Shown: positions 44,008-55,705 of the stretch, piece after piece
How positions within the stretch are numbered: position 1 is the first letter of the stretch
Layout of the letters: the number at the start of each line of letters is the position of its first letter
Assembly: GCA_951394045.1 (NCBI GenBank)
Contig: OX595999.1
Span: 1-64,000 of the forward strand
From: Nitzschia sp. DOCU1
Taxonomy: Eukaryota; Bacillariophyta; Bacillariophyceae; Bacillariales; Bacillariaceae
Length of the DNA: 64,000 bases
Reading direction: 5' to 3'
Notes under the pieces: model-generated
Told to the model about the DNA's origin: nothing
The model's database searches: none
The model's input: the letters and a program-made list of their open reading frames with translations, nothing else
Made by a program: the position numbers and the translations under genes

Positions 44008-45153
44008 AATGATATCGATGCTTGTTTTCTTCTTTGCCGCTGTAAAGCTTTCACAGCTTGGATCGTTTAATTTTGTGAGAGTAACTAGAACAAGAAGCAA
44101 AAGTTGTTTCGTTTCGCAAGCGGCGAAAAAGATATTTTCGTTCGTAGGAAAGATTGCATCCATTGTTAGTGAAGCAACGGTGGGCGATGCTTCAGAACCC
44201 TTGGGCAATTCTTTTGCTAGCACGCTGGCGTCTGATAGTGGGCGAGATATTCTCAACTGCGGGTCATTTCAACCCAGGAGCCTTTTCATGCTTAACAGCT
44301 TTTAGATACCATAAGAAGAAATTATGGGCAGGATGGGCAGATTAAGGAGACGCGCAACCAAAAATCTGGCCCAAGAAGGATTGATCGTGCATCCATGAAT
44401 TGAAATTATTCCATTGCGTTCCACACTATTCAAAAATTCAGTGGCCGTGTATTTCTCGCATCCCATTGCTAGCATGCCTTGTCTCTTCTTTTTGCAACCC
44501 AGGCAGTTTGAAGCACGTCGAGTTAAAAAGAACTTATGGGAAGAGGGGGATAGAACTCATTAATGCGACGCAAGATGCAGCAGGAAGCAAGTAGAAGCAA
44601 CAGACCCAGCCCGCCCGAGAAGGATTGGTCGTGTTTCTCAGTTTGTTGACGACTCCCTCTTCCATCTCGTTCGACGCTATCCATTGACCACTTCGTTGAC
44701 CACCTACTTCTACGAAACAGTGCATCCATTGTAGACCCCTAGTAGGTAAAACCGATACTAAGAACTGTCCCACCACAAATAGCAAGGTTGTTTCAGAAGA
44801 GGAAAACGATGCCTCGTATCGGCGTTACTACTGGCTCTGCTACTAGAGTGCACTAGCTAGAACACTCCAATCTGGCATTCGAGTCGAGAAAACTACTTGT
44901 TAGGAGTATTTCAAGCCTGTATTCGCAGTACGAACAAGCCGCGATTAGTTGTACTACTAGTACTTCAACTGCTAGAATAGTAACATCTAGTAGAATAACC
45001 TAAAATTACAATGGGACTTTTCGCCCCGTACTCATCACAGCAAATAGAACATCATTGCCGCAAAACTACCTGGCGGACGATCGATACTCTTCTTCGGAGG
45101 ATTCGTCAGGGCCCGTCTCCTTGTTGATACTACTACTAAACAGGTTTTGGATA
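44008..45153. other. Intergenic stretch between gene and pseudogene
   Basis: No gene is seen. It contains several short CTACTAG/ACTAGTA motifs between 44840 and 45000. Confidence 0.5.
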
Positions 45154-45720
45154 TCACAAGGCCATAGTAGTCGCTGGAATTATATCGGGAACAGTCCGTG
45201 CCTTGTATTCCGAAAACGCCACAATGACATCATTCAAACCCAAGGTAAACATGGTTTGTGAAGGCACCGCCGCACTACCAATATTACCCGGGTTTTAGGC
45301 GACTTGCGTCAATATTTGCAAAACGCCCGTCGCAAGAACCCATTGTCCCAAAGTTAACCATTGCTTGAAAGGAATGATCGTCCGGGCCATGAACGGCGAC
45401 TCGATCGAAGGCGACTCTGAAACCTTCGCTCTAATCCATACAGAGCGGTCAGACATTGTAAAAGTCCCACAGCAATGGAGATTTGTGGAAAGTTGATCAT
45501 GTCCATGGCGACTTGGATTGGACCATACGGCAAGAAGAAGGAATAACCACCAAATTTGGAAGTGCAATAAGCTCCAAGCGTCAACTGGGAAATACCGACT
45601 AGTAGATTGCAAAAGGCATAAAACAAGAGCCGTCTCAATGGTATCTTTTGACCTACTTTTCGATTTGTGCCCCCGCCGGCTTTGGAACGCGAAGAACAAT
45701 CGTGACTGCGAATAATGATT
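45154..45720 (-). pseudogene. Decayed paralogue of the eight-helix membrane protein
   Basis: Minus-strand sequence matches the C-terminal half of the protein at 42946-44007 in order. YSQSRLFFAF matches LSQFALYAF. Then, in another frame (45638-45354), FYAFCNLLVGISQLTLGAYC matches FYGFANLVVGTAQMLLGAYL and FPQISIAVGLLQCLTALYGL matches FPEIAIAVGLIQMLNAIFGM. Back in the first frame are VLQILTQVA, a TAA at 45297-45295, and TMFTLGLNDVIVAF, which matches TMLTLGISVMVSF. There are thus two frameshifts and at least one stop, and no recognisable N-terminal half. This is a truncated, inactive copy. Confidence 0.85.
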
Positions 45721-46539
45721 CACGAGTTATGTTTGGTCATTGTAGTCGTTGTTGGCATCCTTTATTTCCATCGTCTATCTCCCGCAGACAACGCAAAAAC
45801 GAATACATCGACCATGGCGATATTCGATACGCCATGTGGTCGTCGATAGGGCACAAGAAATGCATTGCCGTTAGAGAACGATTGAAAATAGGATGTTGAG
45901 GAGAATGTCCTGTATGTAGGACTAACCTGGCTACCCTGCCTGGCCTGTGTGCGTTTTGAGAGCTCTGATGGAGGAGGTCCGATAGCGCTCGCGAAAAGTG
46001 TATCTTTCTCGCTGTCCGCTAGTAGAGCTAGTATTTCTCCTTTATTGTCGCCATACCTTTTGATCATGGTCGATACGATGTGAATTGACTAGAGCATGGA
46101 GAATAGGGAGATTTAGCTGAGCTAAGTCATGCTATCAGTTTAGGCTGGTATCGGCAAAAGCGTCTCGGCGCCCGCCAAGAGTCAACGATCGTTCCTTATG
46201 GCATTTCACGCGTGGGCGATACGGCTACTTCGGTGCCTCGACCAAGAATGAGGTTCGTTTTTTTCTTGAGAATACTTTGATAGGGTGTCTAGATCTTCGA
46301 CTTGGTGAGAAACGACCCGAATGAGCAACTCCGTGATCCGACCGATGGTGTGCTTCGGGGGGGACGTTCTCTTGTTGCTATTATGGGACGATGGATGGAA
46401 AGCCCTGGGGTCTTGCAACGACTTGGCGCGCTTGCATCGAGTTGTAAGGTCTGATGGTCTTTGCCCTCGGTGACACTTGAGTGACACTTGATCGCGGCAC
46501 TGGTTCATGTCGTAGGAGAAACGAATCCACGTCAAGGTA
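45721..46539. other. Intergenic stretch, nothing recognised
   Basis: Short minus-strand open frames show no similarity to the N-terminal half of the membrane protein. No other feature is seen. Confidence 0.45.
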
Positions 46540-49500
46540 TCAAACTTCTCCACCACCATTCCTCGTTCTGAATCTCACTGAGTCGAGAATACGAGCCAGT
46601 TCTCGTTTTAATTCTTCTTTTTGACAGGGAAATGGCTTGAACAAGAAACTATCCGCGCCCGCTTCTTCAAACGCACTCGCCACATCATTCGCCGACAGAC
46701 CGCAAATGCAACAAGTCACGCCCCTAGATCTCAAGGCCAACGTGGTCTCGGATCCCAAGAGTTGCTTTTGGACACTGGCCATGTATTGATCCAAGAAAAT
46801 AAGGTCAAACATTTTCTTTCCTTGGCGTTCTTGAACGAGTTGGAGTGCAGACTCTCCATTGGCGGCCTCGTAGACGTTCCACGTCGGAGCGACACGTTTC
46901 AGGGATCGCAAAAAGAGTTTGCGCACAATGGTATCATCATCGGCAAACAGAACGTCCAAGTTTTCAGGAAGCGAGATTGTGGGAGGTCCTTCTTCCATGT
47001 CTAGCAGCCCATCCTCACTATAGTGGGAAGTAGTGCCGCTCGTGGCAGAGGCTAATGACTTGAAGGATGCGTCGACAGCATGAATCGGCCGGAATTTGCC
47101 GCTGGCATCATGGTGAAGCTCTTCCACAGTGTCGTCATCGTCGGCAGCATCATCCACAAAAGGACCATGCATCAAATCCACCACAAAGCGAGTACCGGGC
47201 CAGCCTGGAATACCTGAATCATAATCTTCATCCAGATAGATGGCGCCTCCCATCAAGTCCATCAACTTTTTGCAGAGGCTCAAGCCAATTCCTGTTCCTT
47301 GATTCAACGAATCGAGGGACTCTTGAAAGCGCCCAAACAATTTGGCACGTTTTTCGGGAGGAATGCCAGGTCCGGTATCTTCTACACACAATGCGACAGA
47401 GCCTTGGTTGTTGATGTAGGCACGTATCCGAACCACGGCGTTTTGCTCGTTCGCGTGGACAAACTTGATGGCATTCCGGGCTAGATTCGATATAATTTGT
47501 TTCAGTCGCAATGGATCCGTCGATACCATAAGATTGGGGGGTTCACAATCCAATTCGACTTTGATCGATGTGCCGCGGCGATGAAGGAAACTATCCACTG
47601 GCCTCAACACGTCATTCCAAAGGTGGATCGGCTTGTTAGCAATCGTCAATTGCTTGGAATGAGCTCGGTGGATGTCTAGCATGTTTCGCAACAGATCGTT
47701 GATGAAATGAAGGTTGGAATCAATAATGCCCACATCTTCTTGAATGGGTTTCTTTTGATCAACACCATGCGAATCGGGCAGTAGGGCTTGGGACTCCAAG
47801 GCGCTCGATACGAAACTGCAAGCCGAAATGGCAGCTGCCAAAGGATTGCGTACCTGAAATAATACATTGAGAGTGTGAGAAAAGTCCATCGAGACAAGTG
47901 CTGCCGCGGAACAAACACCAGGCATCTAGCCAAACGTACTTCATGCGCAATAAAGTCATTGAGGTCACGTTCCGCTTGCGCCGCCCGTTTGGCGGTTTCC
48001 ACCATCCAATCGGCCCGTTCTCGTGCCGCTTGCGCTTTGTCCACATTTTGCTCGTGGATTCGGCGAAAGTTCATGCACAAGAACAATCCCACGGCAATAC
48101 ACAGGATCAAAAGACACACGCCTGCCAAAATAATACTCGTCAAGTCGACAGTGTGAATGTCGGAAACGGTCACTACTATCAGCCAACTTTGTTGAGTGAC
48201 GATGGATACTTCGTCTTCATAGACCATGAGCTTCTTGTCGGCCTCAAGTGTAGCACGCAGTTCCCCCAGCGTAATTTCTGGAAGCGAAGTCAAGGTGGCT
48301 ATTTCGGCATCGCTGGCTCGTTCTATCCTGGTGGCTCCAAGAAATTGATCTTGTAAGGTAGGATCCTCTAAGTGTTCCGAAAAAGTGTCAAAGATGTGAA
48401 CAGTCATAGTTGTGCTGACTTCGCCCAACTTGGATGCTCGTTTGAGCAAGTCGGGAATCCGAATCACCATGCTTGAAAACGACTCGGAGGCCGGCGTGGA
48501 CCCATCATAATTTTCACTGGGGGTTCCGGGATGCATCAATATAACCGAATATACGGACGGATCTTCCTCTTGGACCAAGTGTAACCGTGGGGTCAAGGCG
48601 GGTTTGTAGTTCTCAAGAGCTCGATGAATAGTTTGGCGCCTTGAACTCGAACTGTACAAATCAAATTCAGCAGCGGCCTCGTTCCCTTCAACTGGCTCCA
48701 GCAAATGTACGGGAAAGTAAAAGGGTTGTTCCGATCGCGGCTGAACAGACATGCCGCCTAGCTCGGGATCAGGTTCGAGTCCTACGATGCCCTGATAGTC
48801 CAGATCAGGATAGTATTCCGCATAGTAGCCCCGCGAATCGGCTTCGAGGATTTGCCGTTCTTCCCATCCGGTTACATTGGGATTGAATGATGTGACTTGA
48901 AACTCAAGACCTGATGAGACCAAATCCCAGTACAACCTCCGAAAGTCGGCCCTTCGAGAGGCCTCAAAACCGTCTGTACTAGTATTGTTGACGATGGATA
49001 TATGATCCCTCCCCACACTGCGAATGATTCTTGATGTTTCTTCGTGGACCCACAAACCCGCCATTTCATAGTCTAGAAAGGCAGTATAGATTTCTTGGAT
49101 GAGCTTGCTAGCACTTTGCTCAAAGTCAGCGTGCTGACCCTCGTGAGCATTGTTGATCCCGACAGCCATAAAGAGACTAGATGCCAGAATTCCAATTAAA
49201 ACCATGCCCACTAAACTGCAAATCGCGAGTAGTTCATTACGGCTAATCGCCTTTGCTCGCTCAGCAATGGACTGGGTGGTTGCAATCGATTGGATGGACG
49301 ATGTTTCATCCATTTCTTGAGAGGACGACCCGGTGTTGCCCGCTTCTTGTTCAGCCCGAGCAAATTTCCTTAGCGCTTCCGAGTCGGTTTGATTCAAATA
49401 CTGATTGGTAAAGTCATCATCGGCGTCCAGCCCGATGATCTTCACCATCTTGTTGCCGTTTTTGTTGTTGTGCTTCTGCCCCTGCTTGTCCTCAGGCAAC

Positions 49501-49544
49501 GACGACTCCCGTGAGCGTTTAGATAGAAACCAGTTTGTCGGCAT
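46540..49544 (-). CDS. CHASE-domain hybrid sensor histidine kinase
   Basis: Two exons, 49544-47940 and 47853-46540, give 972 residues. The splice junction falls inside the H-box FIAHEVRNPL, restoring it. I chose the ATG at 49544 (MPTNWFLSKR). TM1 is about 105-129. An extracellular CHASE-type domain includes YFPVHLLEPVEGNEAAAEFD. TM2 is about 465-490, followed by a short coiled linker, the phospho-acceptor His534, the ATP-binding core (NLARNAIKF N-box, DTGPGIP and GTGIGLSLC G-boxes) and a C-terminal receiver with acidic DDD, phospho-acceptor Asp890 and Lys in FLFKPFP. All catalytic residues appear intact. It would sense an extracellular ligand and phosphorylate its own receiver, then a phosphotransfer partner not in this window. 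Confidence 0.94.
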
Positions 49545-50443
49545 GGTGGACAATTGCAATATATGTTGCAAGCTAAGTTGTCTCACTGGAATCGACACAC
49601 AGGATGTGCAACGTCGGCAATAGAGGGATGGCAATAAGTCTTGATGGAGATATAATGCGGCATACGTAGCAGACACAGTTGATTTGGTTAAAAGTTCCGT
49701 TCGAATTGTCTACATCAACGTTTCGCTAACCAGAACTGGACCCAAGGGTCACAGGCAGGAGTTCCGAAGAAGGTACCAAGGTTGTGTTCTCCCAAAAGTT
49801 TTAAGGCCAAGGCAAGCGTTGTTTGCGTTTGCTTTCGAGCGAAGCGAGCCCTAGTACAAAAGTAGTTACTGCAATTGAGAAACGCGAAACGGCATCGTGT
49901 CATTGATGAGGCCCTGTGGGACCCAATGAAGAGAAATCGACATCCTCCGGCTTTTGGGATCCTCCGAAACTCTAAGTACGGAAAATTGTGATGTCCGATT
50001 GATGACTCCGAAGACCGCATTGAGGGTTCGCAGGCAATACTTATTAATTTCATTTGGTGGCGCAAATGAAATTGATATAAAAAACTTTGCGTGGGATAGA
50101 ATTCTTTAGAAAAGTCGCCGCGAACGTTAATAAGTAAAAACCACGGATATTATTTCTCCGAAACAGAAACCATGGTGCGTTGTTGGTCCGAGCCAAAAGC
50201 CCCGGCTGGCCGGCCCGGCCGGCGCGAACGGCATACTATAGTCCTTTCTATTTTATTTCGACGTCAGCAATGCCACGTCAATCGTATTTGTGTAATCCAA
50301 GGGATCGACCCGGTGTCAAATTTTGTTCTGACGAGTGCAGCCAGCTGGTCGGCCATGAGACTTTATTCTCTTCCTCTACTTCTTGTGCTCACAACTACAA
50401 CGAAGTCAGCATCGACAATTGCACTACTCTACTAGCTAGAACA
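49545..50443. other. Divergent intergenic region with an upstream ORF
   Basis: This is the upstream region of the kinase (minus) and the thioredoxin-like gene (plus). An 87-codon ORF begins with an ATG in good context (AACCATGG) at 50172 and ends at 50435, eight nucleotides before the thioredoxin ATG. It is in a different frame. It may be an upstream ORF or leader sequence. Confidence 0.45.
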
Positions 50444-51612
50444 ATGGTCGGCTCCCAATTGCTACTAGCAGCAGCAGGTGCATCGTCTTTGCTCTCGGCC
50501 TCAGTGCTACTGACCGCCGTTTCGTCGGCTGACGCCTTTGCCATAACTTCAAGTGCAGGAGCCCTGAGCCGACAATCTTCACAGACAACAATCTCACCTT
50601 CACGGTTATACGAACAGCAAGCGGATGGAAATGATTTACTTTTTGCCCCCGATGGTGGGGGCAAGAATAATAGCACGACAGTGCTCCTGATGCCTGACAA
50701 GGATTCCTCTTCCAGCAGCCCCCAGCAGCCTCAGTCGTTTCGCAGCAGTTCATCGGCACAATTTGGTGACGTCGTTTCGCTCAAGAGGCCCTCTGGGGTC
50801 TCATCGGCCGGCGATAAAGATGCATTCTTTTCTTCTCCGTCGTCTTCTACTTCGTCAGCTTCAGCTGCAACAACCTTCGATCCGACGAAAATCAAGCAAC
50901 GCAATTTCAAAGTGGCGGCGATATCCATTGGATTAGCAATTCTGAACTATGTCTGGCAATTTTTACACCCCGTGTCGCCCATTCAATTATTGTATCAAAT
51001 GGAACAGCAATCTTCACCCATTACGGTGATTGGAACAACCAATAAACCTACCGTTGTAGACTTTTGGGCTCCCTGGTGAGTGTTATAGATGTGCCGGGCA
51101 ATCTGTCGAATGACGACTGGTAGCAGCTGGTTGGTTCTAACTTGGCAATTGACCTCCCAAAATACATTTCTCATCCCTTTCTATCTCTCCATTTCGCTTT
51201 CTTTCGTTGTTTATTATTATCCAGGTGCGAAAATTGCAAATTGTTGGCACCCACCTTACTGCAAATCGAAGAAGAATATTCCGATCAAATCAATTTTGTC
51301 ATGATCAACGGTGATACAGATGCAGCATGGCCCCTGATTGAAGCTTTTGGAGTTGATGCCATTCCCCACTTGGCCTTGGTAGAAGCTGACGGTACTGTGG
51401 ACACGGCTTTGATTGGACCCGTACCGAAACAATGGCTGGAACGAGATTTGCAAGTCTTGATTGAAAATGCCAAGACTATGAAAACCCAACCAACAGAAAC
51501 AACAACAGCAAGAACCATTCGACCACTTCCATATCAAATGCTTGATGTCTTCGCCAATCGCCCCGAGGAACGAAGGATTCAAGTTCAAACAGTCAGCATT
51601 CATCCGGAGTAG
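50444..51612 (+). CDS. HCF164-like membrane thioredoxin, plastid
   Basis: Two exons, 50444-51075 and 51225-51612, give 339 residues. The N-terminus is a hydrophobic signal peptide ending in ADAFAITSS, which resembles the diatom plastid-targeting ASAF motif with Phe after the cleavage Ala. A Ser-rich linker follows, then one membrane helix (about 158-178), then a thioredoxin fold. The intron splits the Trp codon of the active site WCENCK; the redox pair is Cys212 and Cys215. IPHLAL supplies the cis-Pro. This matches the thylakoid HCF164 family, which passes reducing power for cytochrome b6f and c assembly. The WCExC active site and the membrane anchor distinguish it from soluble thioredoxins. 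Confidence 0.88.
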
Positions 51613-51998
51613 TTTCGGAATTCTTTGGCTTGCTTGTCTCGCTCCATAGTGCAACCGACAGCACACATCATGCGACCCCATCTTGCTTCCTTCATCAATT
51701 TAATACGTGCTAGGAGTACCCCTGACTTGCTGAGTAGCTAGTCGGCGTTAAGAGACATTTCTTACCACGGCACACTACTAGCAGCTTGTTGAAAGACATT
51801 CGCGCGAGTCTTGCTATTCATAATCATTGTTACAGCATCCCATGCCACTACAAGCTACTAAAGTATCGTTAAAACAGCGTAGATTCCGTACTATCCAGTT
51901 AGGCAGCTAGATTGGCGAACAAAGCGAATCACGTCTTTGCTAAGTACAGTACCCAGCCACCAATTTGTTGCAACGTAGTAGTATCCCGGGGGTTGCGT
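51613..51998. other. Intergenic stretch between convergent genes
   Basis: Nothing is seen except 3' flanks of the two convergent genes. Confidence 0.5.
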
Positions 51999-53309
51999 TT
52001 ATTGTTTGGCAGGATCTTCTTCTCCTTCTACCGCTACTTCCTCTTCCTCTTCTTCGTCGTCACTATACAATGGTTCATCTTCTTCGGGTACCGGATCGAC
52101 CATGTCCAGATAGGACTTGTCAAAGTGATGCAGTCTCACATATCCATCTTCTGCCCCACTCGCATAATTCAAGCCATTCGGATTGATCGCTAACGCGTTA
52201 ATGGGTCCAAAATGTCCCTTGACACAACCAAATTCTTCTTGGTACACTAAATGAAAGAAGCGCGTTTCAAACTTTCCGACTTTGCCGGCCGTCGTGGTGA
52301 CACTCATGGCTTCTTGTCCGCCTCCCAACAAAATGTGATCTTTATGTTCCGAAATGACAGCATCATTGACAGGACGATCCGTCTTGTAAGTTTTGAGATG
52401 TGTCAGGTGGACGGCATCGTACAATTTGGAAGTAAAGTCTGCCGATGCTGTAATAAAGAGTGTCTTTTCCGAATTGAATTGGACTCGATTGATTTTCTTT
52501 TCATGAATTTTGACAGTATTGACGACATGTCCACTGTGGGGATCATACAAACGGACAGTACCATTATCAAAGCTGACAAACAAATGCTCGTTGAGGTAAG
52601 TCCACTTGATGTTGGTGGCATTGACTCGTTTTGTGCTGTCTTTGGGAATGTCAATTTCCAGAACAGGAGTTGTACTGTCTACTTCGAAAATGGAAATTTT
52701 GGCGTTGTGTTCCACAAAGGGATCACTGATGGTAGCAAAGCGACGGTTGTCTTCGGCCCAGGCGACACCTCGGACGGGACCCCGATGCGGAAAGGTTTCC
52801 AAACATTCTCCCGTTTGAATTCTCCACAATTTAACAGTTCTAATAGTCAGAGTTAGAAATAGTTAGAGCAGTAGCCAGAGTAGGAACAGGGAATAAGTGA
52901 GCAAGAAAGTAAGCATACATGACAACACGCTAACCCCCGTCGTTTCTCCAGTCATACGAAACTCCAATGACTTACGCATCTGCGCTGGCCGTCAACAAGT
53001 GGTTTGTGAAACGATCGACATCCAGATCCCAGATAGTGCCTTTGTGGCCCGCGTAGGTCCCCAGTCGTTCTCCATTCTCGGATCGCCACACGCTCGGAAT
53101 TTGATCTTTAGAAGCCGTAAACAAGAGGTCGCCATCAAAGTTGTACTTGACGACTGTGATGGGTCGTTCGTGACCTTGCAAGAGATAGGGGCGCTGAAGA
53201 AATCGGAAGGAAGAAATGTGAGTCGCTGCTGCTGCCGATGGCGATGATTTCGTCTCGACTAACGGTAGCTAGAACAAACTACAGCAAACGCAGCGATAAA
53301 TCGTACCAT
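51999..53309 (-). CDS. EIF3I: Eukaryotic translation initiation factor 3 subunit I
   Basis: Three exons, 53309-53307, 53193-52976 and 52839-51999, give 353 residues. The first exon is just the ATG codon, spliced at ATG|GTACGA to CGC CCC TAT, so the protein starts [14 protein letters not shown], matching MKP-LLQGHER at the start of eIF3i in other eukaryotes. The chain is a WD40 propeller: [45 protein letters not shown], and a C-terminal [20 protein letters not shown] / [10 protein letters not shown] blade. An acidic tail follows ([15 protein letters not shown]). It is part of the eIF3 scaffold on the 40S subunit. Confidence 0.95.
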
Positions 53310-54628
53310 GATGAAACTAGTTTGACGATTGCAACAAAGAAACAAGTATCTGAGGTTGGGGCAACGATGGAAGCAACAGCTCGCATCCTCCTGCCCCCGC
53401 CATGGTCCCTGGATGTTACAAGGCGATCGTCGTGGGCCGCTCATTTCGCTATCAGACGCAGGCCAGACCATGCCTCAGAACCTATTCAGAAGGAGCACGT
53501 TTGATATGAGTCCATCCAGTCGAACACTCAAATGTCAACGTCCGACGACGGCCGCACCGAGGAAGGAGGAGGAACGCAACGAAGGCGAAAACGGGATCAA
53601 AGTTTGGGATTAGTCCAACCAGTCAAATGTGCGAAACGCGATGTGTGTCCGATGACGACGTGGACGTTGTGCCCACCCTCAGTGTATCTACCGGCCAGTC
53701 TCTGTAAGTCTCATTTTTCTTACTCGCAACTTTAAGTAAGCAGGATGATCGCATAGCGCTCTCTCTCGGCTCACCTGGAATTAAAACCCAGGACGAAGAG
53801 GCGAGTTCGGGTTTGTGACAAAGATGCAAGGGGGTTGTATTGCCAACGCGAGCTCAACTTTCGGCACCATTCGCGAAATTCCACTTGAAGAAGGTATTTG
53901 GTCATGAGGGGTCAAAGATAAATCTGGCTATATTTCTTCCCCCCTGGCGAGTCGAAAAACTACCCAGGAGAATTAATGAATAGAAAATACGACTAGCACA
54001 TCCTAATAAAACGAGACACTTTACTTAATATCTCCATTAGTTCCTTAGAAAGGGCATATAATTCAGCTAACATTGATAAGTACGGTAGGAGGATGCGTCG
54101 TCACCTGCCCGGTAAGTAAACGCTCTTCCCCCCACCGCTTGGTGTTGGGGCGCAGCGATACTCCACAGCCTGGTAGAGTCGCGGAATCCAAGTAAGGAAC
54201 CGTATCCCTTAAATTTTGGTGGTATCATGATGTTACATTAGTATAGCCCTATTGAAGGGGTACATTCTCTCGAGAGAACTGTGACATGCTACGCCCCCCT
54301 CTGGCACCGCCAAATTGCCGCCAATTTATCCCCGTTACTTGCATTTATCCTCGCTACTTGCAGGAGGGTCCGTGCGGTTATGATACCGGTAGTTCAGTAG
54401 CGCCAACACCCGGTGAGCATAGAATTGTGCATTTCGGGCAACTACCTGGTGGCGTGTGCTGATTTAGATTAGCGCATCGATGCCCGAAGAAATACCCAGG
54501 ATCCATGTTACATGATGAGCGAAACTGGTTTCCGTTTCCCAGCGTAGCAACACTTTCTCTTTTCGATCACGATCTACCCCCCTCACAAACTGCTTGACGT
54601 GCTTATAAAACAAAAGTGAACGGCAATC
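53310..54628. other. Intergenic stretch, nothing firm
   Basis: Overlapping short frames lack support. TACCGGTA occurs at 54384-54391. A TATAAAA at 54604-54610 lies 18 nt before the next ATG. Confidence 0.45.
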
Positions 54629-55705
54629 ATGCGGTCTTCAGCTACTTCCGCTCACATTTCTGTGGTAACATCATCGGATAATTCCTCATCTCCTCGGCGG
54701 CATCGTTATTGCAAGCATCCATCTCCCTCCTGTCGCAGCGGCAGCATCAGCAAACGAAAACTGATGATTCAGGAATACCCACCACAAGTTCTAGCGCAAA
54801 AGTTTAACAACAAAGGTGCCTTGCATCTGGAGGACGGCAACTATGCTCGCGCTATTCCCTACCTCGCCAAGGCGCTTCAGTTGACGGAAGAAACAGCGCA
54901 CGAAGACTGGGACTGGGAGTTGTGTGGCGCTTGCTGCTCCCACTGCCGGCTCGAGTCATGCATGATGGCATCCGGGCAAAGGCGGCGCAGTCATCATGGT
55001 GAATCAGCCGTGCCCCAGCAACAACGAAAGCAAAGCCTTACGCAGGCCTCTGCATTGTTATCGAAAGTACCACTGTGCAATGATGCCATGCCATTCCCCA
55101 TGTCGACGATTGCACCTTCAGGAGAGCCCGACTCTTCCTTCCAGAAAGGAGGGGGTTATCTCTATCGTCAGCCCCTCTTTGTCCATTCGACTTGTATTCA
55201 GGAAGAACATGACATGGGCCCCACACTTTCTCTGGTTGTGGTCTTTAATCTCGCTCTCGCCTATCAACTTGTCGGCAATTTGCAGAAATCTCGACGCCTC
55301 TATGAACTTTGCTACCAATTGCAACTAGAAGACGATCCACAATCCTCTCTATGGTTTACCATGTGTCTGAGCAACAATCTCAGCGTGATCCATCATTCTC
55401 TCGGCGACCACGCCAAGTACGTTGTTTGCTTACAGCACTTGTTGTCCACAATGATGTACATGGTGGATTGTCAACTTGCCGCGTCTGCTCAGAGCAGCAA
55501 CGAGCGAATCGCTGCAGCTCTAGCGCAGCATCGTTTTCGACGACAGCGTTCCAACACTTCCTTGTCGCTATCACTAGACGCAACGGCAGTCGCCGCCGCC
55601 CCCATTGAAGAGTATGACGAGCACATGATGAAGGCGCTTATGGATGGATTTTTCCGTACTGTCTCAAAGCTGATTTTGGTGGGTGAGACGGCTGCTGCAG
55701 CCTAG
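54629..55705 (+). CDS. TPR-like protein with Cys cluster, paralogue A
   Basis: A single exon of 358 residues. After a Ser-rich start there is a TPR-like helix pair (KFNNKGALHLEDGNYARAIPYLAKALQL). A Cys cluster CGACCSHCRLESCM follows, which may bind metal. A low-complexity link leads to YLYRQPLF. Helical repeats with LVVVFNLALAYQL, RRLYELCYQLQLE and LSNNLSVIHHSLGDHAKYVVCLQHLLSTMMYMVDCQL follow, and the chain ends in an Ala run. The same order is found in the protein at 62305-63156, so the two are paralogues. A TATAAAA sits 18 nt upstream of the ATG. Function is unknown; TPR proteins normally bind partner proteins. Confidence 0.85.
   Translation: MRSSATSAHISVVTSSDNSSSPRRHRYCKHPSPSCRSGSISKRKLMIQEYPPQVLAQKFNNKGALHLEDGNYARAIPYLAKALQLTEETAHEDWDWELCGACCSHCRLESCMMASGQRRRSHHGESAVPQQQRKQSLTQASALLSKVPLCNDAMPFPMSTIAPSGEPDSSFQKGGGYLYRQPLFVHSTCIQEEHDMGPTLSLVVVFNLALAYQLVGNLQKSRRLYELCYQLQLEDDPQSSLWFTMCLSNNLSVIHHSLGDHAKYVVCLQHLLSTMMYMVDCQLAASAQSSNERIAAALAQHRFRRQRSNTSLSLSLDATAVAAAPIEEYDEHMMKALMDGFFRTVSKLILVGETAAAA

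Noticed and set aside
53750..54200. Possible small RNA genes in the long gap after eIF3i
   Set aside because: Several short inverted stretches exist, but none forms a convincing tRNA cloverleaf or snRNA with known boxes.
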